A DNA stretch of 64,000 nucleotides, from the NCBI GenBank assembly GCA_963844655.1, contig CAWJPA010000009.1:434001-498000 (forward strand), given 5' to 3'. The translations under genes and the position numbers were made by a program. Shown here piece after piece: positions 42,034 to 51,711 of the stretch. The number at the start of each line of letters is the position of its first letter. Positions within the stretch are counted from its first letter, which is position 1. A model generated the notes under the pieces. It had not been told where the DNA came from and made no database searches. It was given only the letters and a program-made list of their open reading frames with translations. This DNA is from JASHPR01 sp963844655. GTDB lineage: Bacteria > Actinomycetota > Actinomycetes > Streptosporangiales > Streptosporangiaceae.

Positions 42034-44591
42034 ATCACCGGCTCACCGTGACCGCCGCCATCGCCGTGATCCTGGCGTCGGTGTCGATATACCCGCTCAT
42101 CCAGGGGACGGCGTGGTTCTGGATTGGGGTCGGCGCGGTCGTTGTCGCCGCCGCCGCGGGGACCATCACCCGGCTGCCGACCCTGCACGCAACCGTGGCC
42201 GCGGCGGTGCTCGCACTGATCGTCTGTGCCCCCCTGCTGACCAGCCCATCCTGGTTCGGTAAGGCCGTCGGCGTGGTGCTGGTCGCCATCACGGCCGCGA
42301 GCCGCCCCCGCATCCGCGGCACGCGGGCGTTCGCCTGGCTCGTGACCTACGCGGCCGCACTGCTGATCTACCTGAACGGCGTCTTCGCCGGCGGGCTGTC
42401 GGTAGCCGGGATCGTGCCCACCGCCAGCTCGCTGCATCATCTGTGGACGCTCGCGGTCCAGGGCCTGAGCGAGCGGGCCTACGCGCCCCCGGTCCTAGGC
42501 ACGCACGGCATCGACCTGGTGGCCGCGGCGGGCATCGGCGTGATGGCGGCGGCCACGGACTTCCTCGCGGTGCGGATGCGCAGCCCGGCGATCGCAGGCC
42601 TGCCGCTGCTCGCTTTGTACAGCGTCCGGATAACCACCAACGCCAAGCAGGGCGGGACCGGCGCCACCCTGGTGTTCTGCTTCGGCATCGTCGGCTACCT
42701 GGCGCTGCTGGCCGCGGACGGGCGGGAGCGGCTGCGGATCTGGGGCCGGCTGGTCACCGTCTGGCACGGTGCCGATGACCAGGGGGCGCCCGGTATCCCG
42801 GCGGACACCGCCGAGTCGCCCGACACCAGGGCTCTGGCCGCGTCTGGCCGCAGAATCGGGCTGGCCGCCGCGTGCATCGCGCTGGCGTTCCCGCTGCTGG
42901 TTCCCGGCATCCGGGTGCACGACCTGTTCGCGTCAAGCCCGTCGGGCCCCGGCAACGGGGCCGGGAACGGCGGCCCGATCTCGCTGCCCAACCCGCTGGT
43001 CCAGATGCACGCGCAGCTGCTCAACGGGACGCCGGAGACCGTCCTGACCTTCCGCACGACCGCGCGGGTCCCGCAGGACCAGTATCTGCAGATCTACGTC
43101 CTGAACTACGACGCGGCCAAGGGCGAGTGGACCCTGGTCCCGCCGCAGCGCTTCACCCGGGTGAAGGACGGCCCGTTGCGGAACCCGCCGGGGCTGGCCG
43201 CCAGCACGTTCACGGCCGATGCGACCACCAAGATCAAGCTGGACAAGGGCGTGGCGGGCTACGGCTCTAAGGAGGCGTTCCTCCCGCTGCCTTACGCGCC
43301 GACGTCGCTGCGCGCCTCAGGGAACTGGGTCGAGGACAACAACACGCTGATGGTGTATTCGGCGCAGCCGCGGGCCATCTCCGGCCTGTCCTACACGGTC
43401 GACAGCTCGCAGCCCGAGATCGGCAAACAGCAGATCGACCGGGCCCCGTCCTACCCGGCCTACATCAGGGGCACTTATCTGCAGTTCCCGGCCAGCGCCG
43501 AGCTGGCCACCCTGGCCCAGACGATCACCAAGGACGCGCCGACCCCGTACCAGAAGGCGCTCGCGCTGCAGAACTGGTTCCTCACCCCGGGGCGCTTCAA
43601 GTACAACCTCCAGTCCGACGTGGATAACAACACCGGCGGGCTCATCAAGTTCCTGACCAAGACCCGCAGCGGCTTCTGCCAGCAGTTCGCGTCCGCGATG
43701 GCCGTGCTCGCGCGCGAGCTCCACATCCCGTCGCGGGTCGCGGTCGGCTACACGGCCGGAACCAGGCAGCCCAACGGGACGTGGAAGGTCACCACCGACG
43801 ACGCCCATGTCTGGCCCGAGCTTTACTTCACCGGGGTGGGCTGGATCAGGTTCGAGCCGACTCCCGGCGGGCTCGGGGGCCAGGGCACGGCGACCGAGCC
43901 GCAGTACGCCCCGCCGCCCGGGATCCCGAAGCCGACGCCCACGCCGACGCTGGGCGCGGGCGCCGCCGGCGCGAGGAACAAGGCCGGGAACCTGGCGCAC
44001 AACCTGCATCCGCTCGCGGGCGGCGGCGGCGGCGGAGCGATCCGCGCCGGGATCGACGTCGCCGGCTGGGTCCTGCTGGGCCTCGCGATCCTCTTCGGGC
44101 TCGCCCTGATCACGCCGAGGGCGGCCAGGACGGTGATCCGCCGCCGGCGGCTCGCGGCCACCGGGGATGCCGGCCTCGCGCACGCGGCCTGGCTCGAGCT
44201 CCGCGACAACCTGGCCGACTACGGGTTCGCCTGCCGGCCAAGCGAATCCCCCCGCGCTGTGGCCAGCCGGATCGCGGCCACCTTGCAGCTCGATCCGGCC
44301 GCCCGCGAGGCGCTCGGCCGGATCGTCAGCGCCGAGGAAAGAGCAAGCTACGCCACGGTGCCGCTCAGTTCGCAGACGCTGCGCGCGGATACCGCCACGG
44401 TCCGGCGCTCGCTGTCACAGGAGGCGACTTGGCAGGTGCGCTGGCGCGCCCGCCTGCTGCCCCCGTCGACGCTGCGGGCGGTCCGGCCGGGACTGCAGCA
44501 CGCGCTGGATATCTTCGGGTGGATGGACGCCGCCGGCCTCAGGATCCGCAGGGCCTGGCCCGGCCACAGTGCGCCCCCCGGGCGCGCCTGA
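42030..44591 (+). CDS. Membrane transglutaminase-like (TgpA-type) protein
   Basis: 853 residues from the ATG overlapping the DUF58 stop by 4 bp. About six to seven membrane helices occupy the first 240 residues, then an extracellular region with a transglutaminase-like core: Cys in TRSGFCQQFASAMAVLARELHIPSR (first 20 positions shown as motif only), His in TTDDAHVWPELYF and a following Glu/Asp. A Pro/Gly linker, one more helix (AGWVLLGLAILFGLALIT) and a cytoplasmic tail end it. The same layout is seen in proteins encoded after moxR-DUF58. It may act on cell-wall or secreted proteins; the reaction is not known. Confidence 0.9.
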   Translation: MNHRLTVTAAIAVILASVSIYPLIQGTAWFWIGVGAVVVAAAAGTITRLPTLHATVAAAVLALIVCAPLLTSPSWFGKAVGVVLVAITAASRPRIRGTRAFAWLVTYAAALLIYLNGVFAGGLSVAGIVPTASSLHHLWTLAVQGLSERAYAPPVLGTHGIDLVAAAGIGVMAAATDFLAVRMRSPAIAGLPLLALYSVRITTNAKQGGTGATLVFCFGIVGYLALLAADGRERLRIWGRLVTVWHGADDQGAPGIPADTAESPDTRALAASGRRIGLAAACIALAFPLLVPGIRVHDLFASSPSGPGNGAGNGGPISLPNPLVQMHAQLLNGTPETVLTFRTTARVPQDQYLQIYVLNYDAAKGEWTLVPPQRFTRVKDGPLRNPPGLAASTFTADATTKIKLDKGVAGYGSKEAFLPLPYAPTSLRASGNWVEDNNTLMVYSAQPRAISGLSYTVDSSQPEIGKQQIDRAPSYPAYIRGTYLQFPASAELATLAQTITKDAPTPYQKALALQNWFLTPGRFKYNLQSDVDNNTGGLIKFLTKTRSGFCQQFASAMAVLARELHIPSRVAVGYTAGTRQPNGTWKVTTDDAHVWPELYFTGVGWIRFEPTPGGLGGQGTATEPQYAPPPGIPKPTPTPTLGAGAAGARNKAGNLAHNLHPLAGGGGGGAIRAGIDVAGWVLLGLAILFGLALITPRAARTVIRRRRLAATGDAGLAHAAWLELRDNLADYGFACRPSESPRAVASRIAATLQLDPAAREALGRIVSAEERASYATVPLSSQTLRADTATVRRSLSQEATWQVRWRARLLPPSTLRAVRPGLQHALDIFGWMDAAGLRIRRAWPGHSAPPGRA

Positions 44592-44593
44592 AC

Positions 44594-44986
44594 TCAGCGA
44601 TCGCGCTCCTGGCGCCGGCGCCAGCGCTCCTCAAGCCGTTCCATCATGCCCGTGCCCGCCGCGCGGCTGCCGCGCCGTTCCTTGGGCCGGGCCGGACCCC
44701 GCCCGGGGGTGGCGCCAGTCATGTGCCGGTAGCTGGTCAGCGCCCACATGCTGCACGCGAGCATGACGACGAACCCCGCCACACCGATCCAGATGTACTT
44801 GGTCACCACTCCGGCCAGCAACATCCCGACGCCGAGCAAGAACCCGAACGCCGCGTAGACGACCCGGCGCTTGTAGTGCACGCGCGGATCGCTGGCGCGA
44901 ACGGCGCTGGCGAACCGCGGATAATCGGCGTAGAGCGCCTGCTCAATCTGCTCGAGCTGACGCTGCTCGTGCTCCGAGAGCGGCAC
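44594..44986 (-). CDS. DUF3040 membrane protein
   Basis: 130 residues. N-terminal MPLSEHEQRQLEQIEQALYADYPRF is the DUF3040 signature, followed by two hydrophobic helices (VYAAFGFLLGVGMLLAGVV; IWIGVAGFVVMLACSMWAL) and an Arg-rich tail. The family is confined to actinobacteria, often near dinB and dcw genes, with unknown function. The 271 bp to the dinB stop holds no supported gene; only a small CTGACC/GGTCAG hairpin at 45197-45211. Confidence 0.93.
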   Translation of the reverse strand: MPLSEHEQRQLEQIEQALYADYPRFASAVRASDPRVHYKRRVVYAAFGFLLGVGMLLAGVVTKYIWIGVAGFVVMLACSMWALTSYRHMTGATPGRGPARPKERRGSRAAGTGMMERLEERWRRRQERDR

Positions 44987-45257
44987 GGTGCCTCCAATGA
45001 AACTTGCGCGCGGGGACGCGGCTCGGTGAGCTTCTCCTCACGGCCTCACTTACCCTCCAGAATACGAGCGCCGGCGCGTCCTGCGGAAGGGTACGGCGAC
45101 CTCGGGCCCGAACACGCACCATCCGCGACCTCCCGGGCCGCCACTGGCGCCACCCGCATATCGCCAGAAACTGGGGCCAGTGCGTACGTCCCGGACCTGA
45201 CCGCCGGTCAGCCACCGAGCCGTCCGCCTGGCCGGATGCCAGCGCCAGGGTCCCGGC

Positions 45258-46499
45258 TCAGGGCTCGGCCTGATCGCCGTCCACCAGGATCGCCGGGCGC
45301 ACGGTGCCGGTGCCGAACCGCCGGGCGATCCGGTCCACAGCCTGCTCGGCCTCGCGCCACGAGACCGGCCGGTCGCCGAACGCCAGCTGCGACACCGCGT
45401 TCGCGACCGGAATCAGGCCGCTGGCCCGGACCCCGACCAGCCGCAGCCGGGCCCGGTCATCCAGCCCGGCCGCGGCGTACAGGGCGCAGGCCACGGTGTA
45501 GATCTGCTGGGCTACGTCGGTCGGCTCGGGCAGCGTCCGCGACCGGGTGATCGTCTTGAAGCTGGCCAGCCGCAGCTTGACCACGACCGTCCGGGCCGAG
45601 TATCCCGAGGCACGCAGGCCGCGGGCGGTCCGGCCGGACAGCCGAAGCAGCTCGCGCCTGATCACCTCGGGGTCGCTGATGTCGCTGGCGAAGGTCTCCT
45701 CGGCGCCGATGCTCTTCTCGTGGGTGCCCGGGGTCACCCGGCGCTCGTCCCGCCCGGCGGCCAGGCCTGCCAGGTGAGCCGCTGTGGCCTTTCCGAGCTC
45801 CCGCTCCAGGCTGCCAATGGGGGTATGCGCGATGTCCGCGACGGTACGCAGCCCCAGGCGGGCGAGGGCCTGGCCGGTCTGCGCCCCCACCCCCCACAGC
45901 GCCGAGACCGGCAGCGGGTGCAGGAAATCCAGGATGCCGTCCGCGGGGATCACGAGCAGGCCGTCCGGCTTGCAGCGCACGGACGCGAGCTTGGCGATGA
46001 ACTTGGTGGTGGCCACGCCCACCGAGCAGGTGATCCCCTGCTGCTCGCTGATCTGCTCCCGGATCAGCTGCCCGATCTCCGCGGGCCGCCGCCCGAGCCG
46101 CCGCAGCGCGCCCGATATGTCGAGAAACGCCTCATCGAGAGCGAGCGGCTCCACCTCCGGCGTTATCGCCCGGAATACCGCCATGACCTCCCGCGACACC
46201 GCGCCGTACAGGCGGTGCCTGGGCGGGATGACCACGGCCTGCGGGCACATCCGGACCGCCCGTGCCATGGGCATGGCCGAGCGCACCCCGAACCGGCGCG
46301 CCTCGTAGGTCGCCGACAGCACCACGCCGCGCCCGCCGGTGCCGCCCACGATGGCCGGCCGGCCGGCCAGTTCGGGCCGGTCCCTGATCTCCACGCTGGC
46401 ATAGAACGCGTCCATGTCGACGTGCAGGATGTGACAGCCCGTGTCGTCCGTCCCTGGCCCGGGCGGGCCACCCCGCGCGCGCCCGTGCGCCACCGGCAC
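45258..46499 (-). CDS. dinB: DNA polymerase IV (Y family)
   Basis: 413 residues. Error-prone translesion polymerase. The catalytic acidic residues lie in ILHVDMDAFYASVE and PLALDEAFLDIS; SATYEARRFGVRSAMPMARA, KFIAKLASVRCKPDGLL and the helix-hairpin-helix ALWGVGAQTGQALARLGLRTVADIA follow, then the little-finger domain. The C-terminus lacks an obvious beta-clamp peptide of the QLSLF kind, ending ILVDGDQAEP. The first 20 residues (Arg/Gly-rich) may be upstream sequence; the catalytic domain starts at CHILHVDMD. Confidence 0.93.
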   Translation of the reverse strand: MPVAHGRARGGPPGPGTDDTGCHILHVDMDAFYASVEIRDRPELAGRPAIVGGTGGRGVVLSATYEARRFGVRSAMPMARAVRMCPQAVVIPPRHRLYGAVSREVMAVFRAITPEVEPLALDEAFLDISGALRRLGRRPAEIGQLIREQISEQQGITCSVGVATTKFIAKLASVRCKPDGLLVIPADGILDFLHPLPVSALWGVGAQTGQALARLGLRTVADIAHTPIGSLERELGKATAAHLAGLAAGRDERRVTPGTHEKSIGAEETFASDISDPEVIRRELLRLSGRTARGLRASGYSARTVVVKLRLASFKTITRSRTLPEPTDVAQQIYTVACALYAAAGLDDRARLRLVGVRASGLIPVANAVSQLAFGDRPVSWREAEQAVDRIARRFGTGTVRPAILVDGDQAEP

Positions 46500-46561
46500 C
46501 TCCTCATGCCGTGCCCCTGCCCAATGTAGTGGCGGGCGCCGACAATCGGCTGGTGCGCGGC

Positions 46562-46984
46562 CTACTGGTCGGCGGTCGGCTCGAGTTCCGGCCGGAGCTC
46601 AAGCAGGCGGGCGAGCAGGCCGTTGACGAAGGCGGGTGACCCGTCCGTGGACAGCTCGCGGGCGAGCAGCACCGCCTCGCTGATCGCGACCCCGTCCGGC
46701 ACGGTGGGCACCCAGAACAGCTCGAGCACCCCGATCCGCAGGATGTTGCGGTCCACTGCGGGCATCCGGTCCAGGGTCCAGCCCTGTGAGTACCCGGCCA
46801 GCAGTTCGTCGATGCGCTCCCGGTGCGCCTGCACGCCCTGGACGAGCTCGGCGGCGTAACCGGAGACCGGCGGGCTGCCCGCGGCGGAGCGCTCGGCGAG
46901 CACGTCGAGCGCTGGCTCGCCCTTGATCTCGGCCTCGAAGAGGATGTCGAGCGCGCGCTTTCTGGCCTTACTGCGTGCTGGCAT
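46562..46984 (-). CDS. nusB: Transcription antitermination protein NusB
   Basis: 140 residues. RNA-binding antitermination factor used with NusE on rRNA boxA. RSKARKRALDILFEAEIKG at the N-terminus, RIGVLELFWVPTVPDGVAISEAVLLAREL and SPAFVNGLLARL at the C-terminus match the family. ATG at 46984 (MPARSK) or 46990. Follows efp as in other actinobacteria. Confidence 0.95.
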   Translation of the reverse strand: MPARSKARKRALDILFEAEIKGEPALDVLAERSAAGSPPVSGYAAELVQGVQAHRERIDELLAGYSQGWTLDRMPAVDRNILRIGVLELFWVPTVPDGVAISEAVLLARELSTDGSPAFVNGLLARLLELRPELEPTADQ

Positions 46985-47020
46985 GGTCACACCTGGCGGG
47001 ACGGCGGCACCGGAGGGAGT

Positions 47021-47578
47021 TCACGCCCGGCTGAGGTACTGGCCGGTGCGGGTGTCCACCCTGATCTTCTCGCCGGTCGTGATGAACAGCGGCACCTGGA
47101 CCTGCGCGCCGGTCTCCAGGGTGGCTGGCTTGGTCCCGCCGGTCGACCTGTCCCCCTGCAGCCCGGGGTCGGTCTGGCTGACGGTCAGCTCGACGGCCGC
47201 GGGCATCTCGACGTACAGCGGGACGCCCTCGTTGAAGGCCACGACCACGTTCTGCTCCTCGAGCAGGTAGTTCGCGGCCTCGCCGACGGTCGCCTCAGGG
47301 ACGCGGGGCTGGTCGTAGTCACGGGTGTCCATGAAGACGAAGTCGTCGCCCTCACGGTAGAGGTACTGCATCTCCCGCCGGTCCACGCTGGCCTGCTCGA
47401 CGCGAACCCCGGCGTTGAAGGTCCTGTCCACGACCTTCCCGGACATCACGTTCTTCAGCTTGGTGCGCACGAAGGCGCCGCCCTTGCCCGGCTTGACGTG
47501 CTGGAAATCCACGACGTTCCAGAGCTGGCCGTCGATGTTGAGCGTCATGCCGTTCTTGAGATCATTCGTCGTGGCCAC
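47021..47578 (-). CDS. efp: Translation elongation factor P
   Basis: 185 residues. Relieves ribosome stalling at polyproline stretches, which is notable in a window encoding several very Pro-rich proteins. KOW-like domain I carries the loop VKPGKGGAFVRTKLKN with Lys at the usual modified position; OB domains follow (YLYREGDDFVFMDT; EVPGLQGDRSTGG-like GLQGDRSTGGTKPATLETG). SD and ATG clear. Confidence 0.97.
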   Translation of the reverse strand: MATTNDLKNGMTLNIDGQLWNVVDFQHVKPGKGGAFVRTKLKNVMSGKVVDRTFNAGVRVEQASVDRREMQYLYREGDDFVFMDTRDYDQPRVPEATVGEAANYLLEEQNVVVAFNEGVPLYVEMPAAVELTVSQTDPGLQGDRSTGGTKPATLETGAQVQVPLFITTGEKIRVDTRTGQYLSRA

Positions 47579-47620
47579 TGCGTCGTGTCTCCTGCGTGCG
47601 TGCGTAACGGCTCGTCCCGG

Positions 47621-48751
47621 CTAGAGAACGAGAAGTTCCCTCGTGGTCGTGGTGAGTATGTCGCGTGATCCCGCCGCCCCGGCGCCGGCGCTGGCCCCGG
47701 GGGACGAGTTCCCCCGGTGAGCGCGCACCACGAGGGTGTCCTCGATTCTGACGCCGCCCCTGCCGGGCAGGTAGATCCCGGGTTCGACGGTAACGGGAAC
47801 CCGGTCCTCGAGTGTACCGGTCCTTCCGTATCCGATGGCCGGGGCTTCGTGCACCTCCAGGCCGACGCCGTGGCCGAGGCCGTGCCCGAAGTGGTCGCCG
47901 TGGCCGGCGTCGGCGATCAGGTCGCGGGCTGCGGCGTCGACCACGCGCACGTCGGCGCCGACCGTCGCGGCCGCCACGCCGGCCCGCTGCGCGGCGGCCA
48001 CGATCTCGTAGATCTCACGCTGCCACGCGGCCGGCTCGCCCAGCGCGACGGTGCGGGTCATGTCCGCGTGGTAGCCGCCGTACCTCGCGCCGCAGTCGAT
48101 CGTGATCAGGTCCCCGGCGGCGAACGGCCGGTCGCCGGGCGCGTGATGCGGGATGGCGCCGTTCGGCCCGCTGGCCACGATGCTGTCGAAGGCGACCGCC
48201 TCGGCACCGCGGTCGATCATGGCCCGCTCCAGCAGGACCGCGAGCTCGCGCTCGGTCCGGCCCGGCCCGATGCTCGGCAGCGTGTCGGCGAACGCCTGGT
48301 CGGTGATCGCGCACGCCCGGGCGAGCAGGGCGATCTCGGCCTCGTCCTTGACCATCCGGAGTTCCTCGACCACCCGCCCGAGCGGCACCAGGGCCGGGCC
48401 GCCGTCCAGCGCGGTCAGCGCCTGGTGCTCTTCCACGGTCATCACCTGGGCCTCAAACGCGACCGTGCGCAGGCCGCGCGCGGCGGCCAGGCGGACCAGG
48501 GCGGGCCCGATGAAGCGCTCGGTGGCCAGCTCGAGATCCGGGGCATCGCGCTTCGCTGCCTCGGCGTACCTGGAGTCGGTGGCGAGCACGCCAGGCCCGT
48601 CGGCGGGCAGCAGCAGCGCGGCGTTCGAGCTCGCCAGGCCGGTGAGATAGCGGACGTTAGCCAGGCTGGTGATCAGCGCGGCATCCGCGCCTGCCGCGGC
48701 GAGCTTTTCCTGGGCCCGCGCCCGGCGGGCGGCCTGCATCTCCGGCATACC
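47621..48751 (-). CDS. M24-family Xaa-Pro aminopeptidase/dipeptidase
   Basis: 376-377 residues (frame open from 48754). Creatinase-like N-terminal domain then the pita-bread fold. Metal ligands visible: Asp pair in TIDCGARYGGYHADMTRT, His in FGHGLGHGVGLEVHE, Glu in VTVEPGIYLPGRGGVRIED, and the final Glu. Cleaves N-terminal or dipeptide bonds involving proline. Sits directly upstream of efp as the pepQ-like gene does in Mycobacterium. Confidence 0.93.
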   Translation of the reverse strand, partial: GMPEMQAARRARAQEKLAAAGADAALITSLANVRYLTGLASSNAALLLPADGPGVLATDSRYAEAAKRDAPDLELATERFIGPALVRLAAARGLRTVAFEAQVMTVEEHQALTALDGGPALVPLGRVVEELRMVKDEAEIALLARACAITDQAFADTLPSIGPGRTERELAVLLERAMIDRGAEAVAFDSIVASGPNGAIPHHAPGDRPFAAGDLITIDCGARYGGYHADMTRTVALGEPAAWQREIYEIVAAAQRAGVAAATVGADVRVVDAAARDLIADAGHGDHFGHGLGHGVGLEVHEAPAIGYGRTGTLEDRVPVTVEPGIYLPGRGGVRIEDTLVVRAHRGNSSPGASAGAGAAGSRDILTTTTRELLVL

Positions 48752-48815
48752 CACGACTGTACGGGTCTGCCGCAGATCATCCGGGCCGCGGGGTCAGGGG
48801 CCGCGGCGGCGGCCG

Positions 48816-49859
48816 TCAGGCGGCGATGTCGCGGATCTGCTCGATCAGCCGCACCCGCTCGGCGTGCGTGGTGGCCAGCGGGGCCACGTTGAGGGTGGTC
48901 ACACCGGACTCCCGGAACGCCGCCACCCGCTCGGCCACGTACGAACGGGGCCCGACCAGGGACGTTCCCTCCAGCAGCGAGGCTGGCACCAGCGCGGCGG
49001 CCTCGTCCTTCCGGCCGTCCAGGTAGGCATCCTGGATCGCGGCCGCCTCCGCCTCGTACCCGTACTTGGCCACCAGGTCGTTGTAGAAGTTGCGCCCCTT
49101 CGCGCCCATGCCCCCGATGTACAGGGCCTGGGCGGGCCGGCCCAGCTCCAGCAGCCCGGTGACGTCCTCCCCGATCGCCAGTGCCGCGGTGGCCGGCACC
49201 ACGTCGAGCGGCCCGAGCGACGGGTCGCGCTTGGCCCGCCCGGCGGCCAGCGCCGCGCCCCACACCGACGCGGCCTTCTCCGGGAAGTACCAGATCGGCT
49301 GCCAGCCCTCGGCCAGCTCCGCCGCCTGCTCCACGTTCTTCGGGCCGAGCGCCGCGATCACGATCGGGATCCGGTCCCGGACCGGGTGGTTGATCAGTTT
49401 GAGCGGCTTGCCCAGCCCGGTGCCCTGGTCCGGCGGCAGCGGGATCGTGTAGTGGCGGCCGGAAAACTGCAGCCGCTCCCGCCGCCAGACCCGGCGGCAG
49501 ATCTCGATGATTTCCCGGGTCCGGCCGACCGGCGCGTCGTAGGGCACGCCGTGCCAGCCCTCGATGACCTGCGGTCCTGAGGCCCCGATGCCCAGGGTGA
49601 ACCGGCCGCCGGAGACGTAGTCGATCCCGGCCGCGGTCATCGCGGTCAGCGTCGGGGTCCGCGTGTACAGCTGCAGGATGCCCGAGGCGAGCTGGACTCG
49701 CTCGGTCTTGGCCGCGAGGTACCCGAGCTGGCTCACTGCGTCGAAGCTGTACGCCTCGGGCACGAACACGATGTCCAGGCCGGCCTTCTCGTAGTCGCCG
49801 AGCTCCTCGGCGGTCTCGGCAAACCCCCCGGCGTAGCTCAGTGCCATCCCAATGCGCAT
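48816..49859 (-). CDS. LLM-class F420-dependent oxidoreductase
   Basis: About 347 residues from MRIGMALSYAGGF (AAGGGA upstream). Luciferase-like TIM barrel: LDIVFVPEAYSFDAVSQLGYLAAKT, RFTLGIGASGPQVIEGWHG and PIVIAALGPKNVEQAAELAEGW are F420-dependent subfamily features. Coenzyme use fits an actinobacterium, but the substrate is unknown. Downstream of, and in line with, the TetR gene. Both lie between efp/peptidase and the inserted transporter cassette. Confidence 0.9.
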   Translation of the reverse strand: MRIGMALSYAGGFAETAEELGDYEKAGLDIVFVPEAYSFDAVSQLGYLAAKTERVQLASGILQLYTRTPTLTAMTAAGIDYVSGGRFTLGIGASGPQVIEGWHGVPYDAPVGRTREIIEICRRVWRRERLQFSGRHYTIPLPPDQGTGLGKPLKLINHPVRDRIPIVIAALGPKNVEQAAELAEGWQPIWYFPEKAASVWGAALAAGRAKRDPSLGPLDVVPATAALAIGEDVTGLLELGRPAQALYIGGMGAKGRNFYNDLVAKYGYEAEAAAIQDAYLDGRKDEAAALVPASLLEGTSLVGPRSYVAERVAAFRESGVTTLNVAPLATTHAERVRLIEQIRDIAA

Positions 49860-49977
49860 GTGTTCAGGTCCCTTCACCAGCTGGCGGCCGGAATCCGCTG
49901 GCCCGGATGCGGCCATCGGATCCCGTTCGGTATCGCGTTGTCAAGCCGGGGCGCCGCCTGCTGTCCATGCGGTCCGC

Positions 49978-50628
49978 TCAGTGGGTCAAGTAGTTGACAA
50001 CTAGGTCCCCCAGCATCTGCCGGTAATGGTCGCGCTGCTCATCCGCCAGGAGGTCATGCCCGAAGGCGCTCCTGAACGTGTACCGGTTAGCCACCCGGAA
50101 GAAACAGAAGGAGCTGATGATCATGTGGACGTCGATCGCATCCGCCCGGTGGCGGAAGATGCCCTCCGCGTATCCCCGCTCCAGGATCTTGGAGATGACG
50201 GTCACCGCCGGGGTGTTCAGTTCGGTCAGCGTCCGGGACTTGGCGATCAGCTCGGCCCGGTGAATGTTCTCGATACTCACGAGCCTGATGAAGTCCGGGT
50301 GGGACTCGTGATGGTCGAAGGTCAGCTCGGCGAGACGCCGGATTCCTGCGACGGGGTCGAGATGCTCGACGTCGAGACGCTGCTCCTCCTCCCTGAGCAG
50401 GGAGTACACCCTCTCGAGGGCCGCAATGTACAGCTGCTCCTTACCCCCGAAGTAGTAGTAGATCATCCGCTTCGTGGTGCGCGTCTGCTGTGCGATCTCA
50501 TCCACCCGGGCCCCGGCGTAGCCTTGCTGGGCAAACTCCCTCGTGGCAACGTCGAGGATCTCCCGGCGGGTGCGCTCCGGGTCGCGCCTACGCTCCGGGA
50601 CTCCGGCAGTTGTCGCAGTGACGTCCAT
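49978..50628 (-). CDS. TetR/AcrR-family regulator
   Basis: 216 residues. The N-terminal helix-turn-helix reads RREILDVATREFAQQGYAGARVDEIAQQTRTTKRMIYYYFGGKEQLY; the C-terminal ligand domain resembles those of TetR proteins with HESHPDFIRLVSIENIHRAE. It divides divergently from the TIM-barrel/ABC operon, so it is the natural candidate regulator of that operon. SD is AAGGAG about 8 bases before the ATG. Confidence 0.93.
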   Translation of the reverse strand: MDVTATTAGVPERRRDPERTRREILDVATREFAQQGYAGARVDEIAQQTRTTKRMIYYYFGGKEQLYIAALERVYSLLREEEQRLDVEHLDPVAGIRRLAELTFDHHESHPDFIRLVSIENIHRAELIAKSRTLTELNTPAVTVISKILERGYAEGIFRHRADAIDVHMIISSFCFFRVANRYTFRSAFGHDLLADEQRDHYRQMLGDLVVNYLTH

Positions 50629-50845
50629 CGGACTCCTTCCCTAGATGCCATCTTCTGCCCGGCTGCCCCGGATCTGAGAACGGCACTGGCCGCCTCCACA
50701 ACCACCCTGGCAGGGCCTCGCAACACAGGCTTTACAAACCACAGTGGCTGATGTCACACTACCGGACTAACAAGTTCGTACATTAGCTAGAAGGCCCCCT
50801 GATGGTGCCCCGCTATCTTGCGACAGGTCGGGTTGGGTATCGCAC
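50629..50845. promoter_or_regulatory. Divergent promoter region, TetR / sugar transport operon
   Basis: 217 bp between divergent genes. CTAACAAGTTCGTACATTAG at 50767-50786 has only four-base CTAA/TTAG arms, so it is a weak operator candidate. TTTACA lies at about 50730, 115 bp before the first gene. No small gene is supported. Confidence 0.35.
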
Positions 50846-51703
50846 ATGACAGGCCACCGCGAACTGGCCCTGGAGCACCTCACCCTGCTGCAGGTCTCCC
50901 CCGCCGACCTCGTCTCGCTGGCCGCGGAGGCCGGGTTCGACGCCGTCAGCCTCCGGATCGCGCCCGCTTCACCGGGCGAGGATCCGTGGCCGATGTCCCC
51001 GGGCTCACGCATGCTGGCCGAGACCGTACGCCGCTTGATGGACACGGGCGTCAGCGTCCTGGGCGTTGAAGCCATCCGCCTTGACGCGGCAGCCGGGCCG
51101 GCCCGCTGGGAGGCAACTCTTGAGTCGGCCGCAAGACTGGATGCTCGCTACGTCAGCGCCATGAGCGATGACCACGAGCTGTCGAGGCTGTCAGACCGCT
51201 TCCGTGAGCTCAGCGGCCTCGCGAGGTCCTTCGGCATCCGGCCCGTTATCGAGTTCATGGCGTACAAGCCGGTCCGCACGCTGAGCGCCGCAGTGCAGAT
51301 CGCCTCGCGGTCCAGTGGCGGCGGCGTGCTCATCGACGCGCTGCACTTTCAGCGGTGTGGCGCGGATCTCCAGCAGCTGCGCCACGTAGACGCCAGCCTG
51401 CTCACCTATGTGCAGCTGTGCGATGCGCCGCTGAATCCGCCGGTGGGCCTGCCGGTACCGGACAAGCTGCCGCGGCACCAGCCGACCGAGGGCGGTGACC
51501 TGGCGCTCGAGGCACGAACGAGTCGGCTCCTGCCCGGCGAAGGCGAGCTGCCGCTGGTCGAACTGCTGACCGCTGTGCCGCCAGGCACACCGGTGGCAGT
51601 GGAAGCACCGTGTCTGGCGCTGAGTCGTGAGCTCGGTCCCCGGCAGTTCGCGCTGCGTGCGCGCCGCGCACTCGCTCAGGTTCTAGCGGCGATACCTCAC
51701 TAG
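50846..51703 (+). CDS. TIM-barrel sugar phosphate isomerase/epimerase-family protein
   Basis: 285 residues of the xylose isomerase-like (AP endonuclease 2) fold. Likely metal ligands are Glu in PVIEFMAYKP, Asp/His in VLIDALHFQRCG, Gln in YVQLCDAP, and Glu near the C-terminus in PVAVEAP; RLLPGEGELPLVELL is the usual barrel loop. The family includes epimerases, inosose dehydratases and 3-dehydroshikimate dehydratases, which the sequence alone does not separate. First gene of the divergent operon with a sugar-type importer and dehydrogenase, suggesting catabolism of a sugar or cyclitol. No strong SD is seen before ATG 50846. Confidence 0.82.
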   Translation: MTGHRELALEHLTLLQVSPADLVSLAAEAGFDAVSLRIAPASPGEDPWPMSPGSRMLAETVRRLMDTGVSVLGVEAIRLDAAAGPARWEATLESAARLDARYVSAMSDDHELSRLSDRFRELSGLARSFGIRPVIEFMAYKPVRTLSAAVQIASRSSGGGVLIDALHFQRCGADLQQLRHVDASLLTYVQLCDAPLNPPVGLPVPDKLPRHQPTEGGDLALEARTSRLLPGEGELPLVELLTAVPPGTPVAVEAPCLALSRELGPRQFALRARRALAQVLAAIPH

Positions 51704-51711
51704 GAGCGGCA

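Noticed and set aside
44987..45257. Possible small genes between DUF3040 and dinB
   Set aside because: Short frames only, no RBS or conserved motif.
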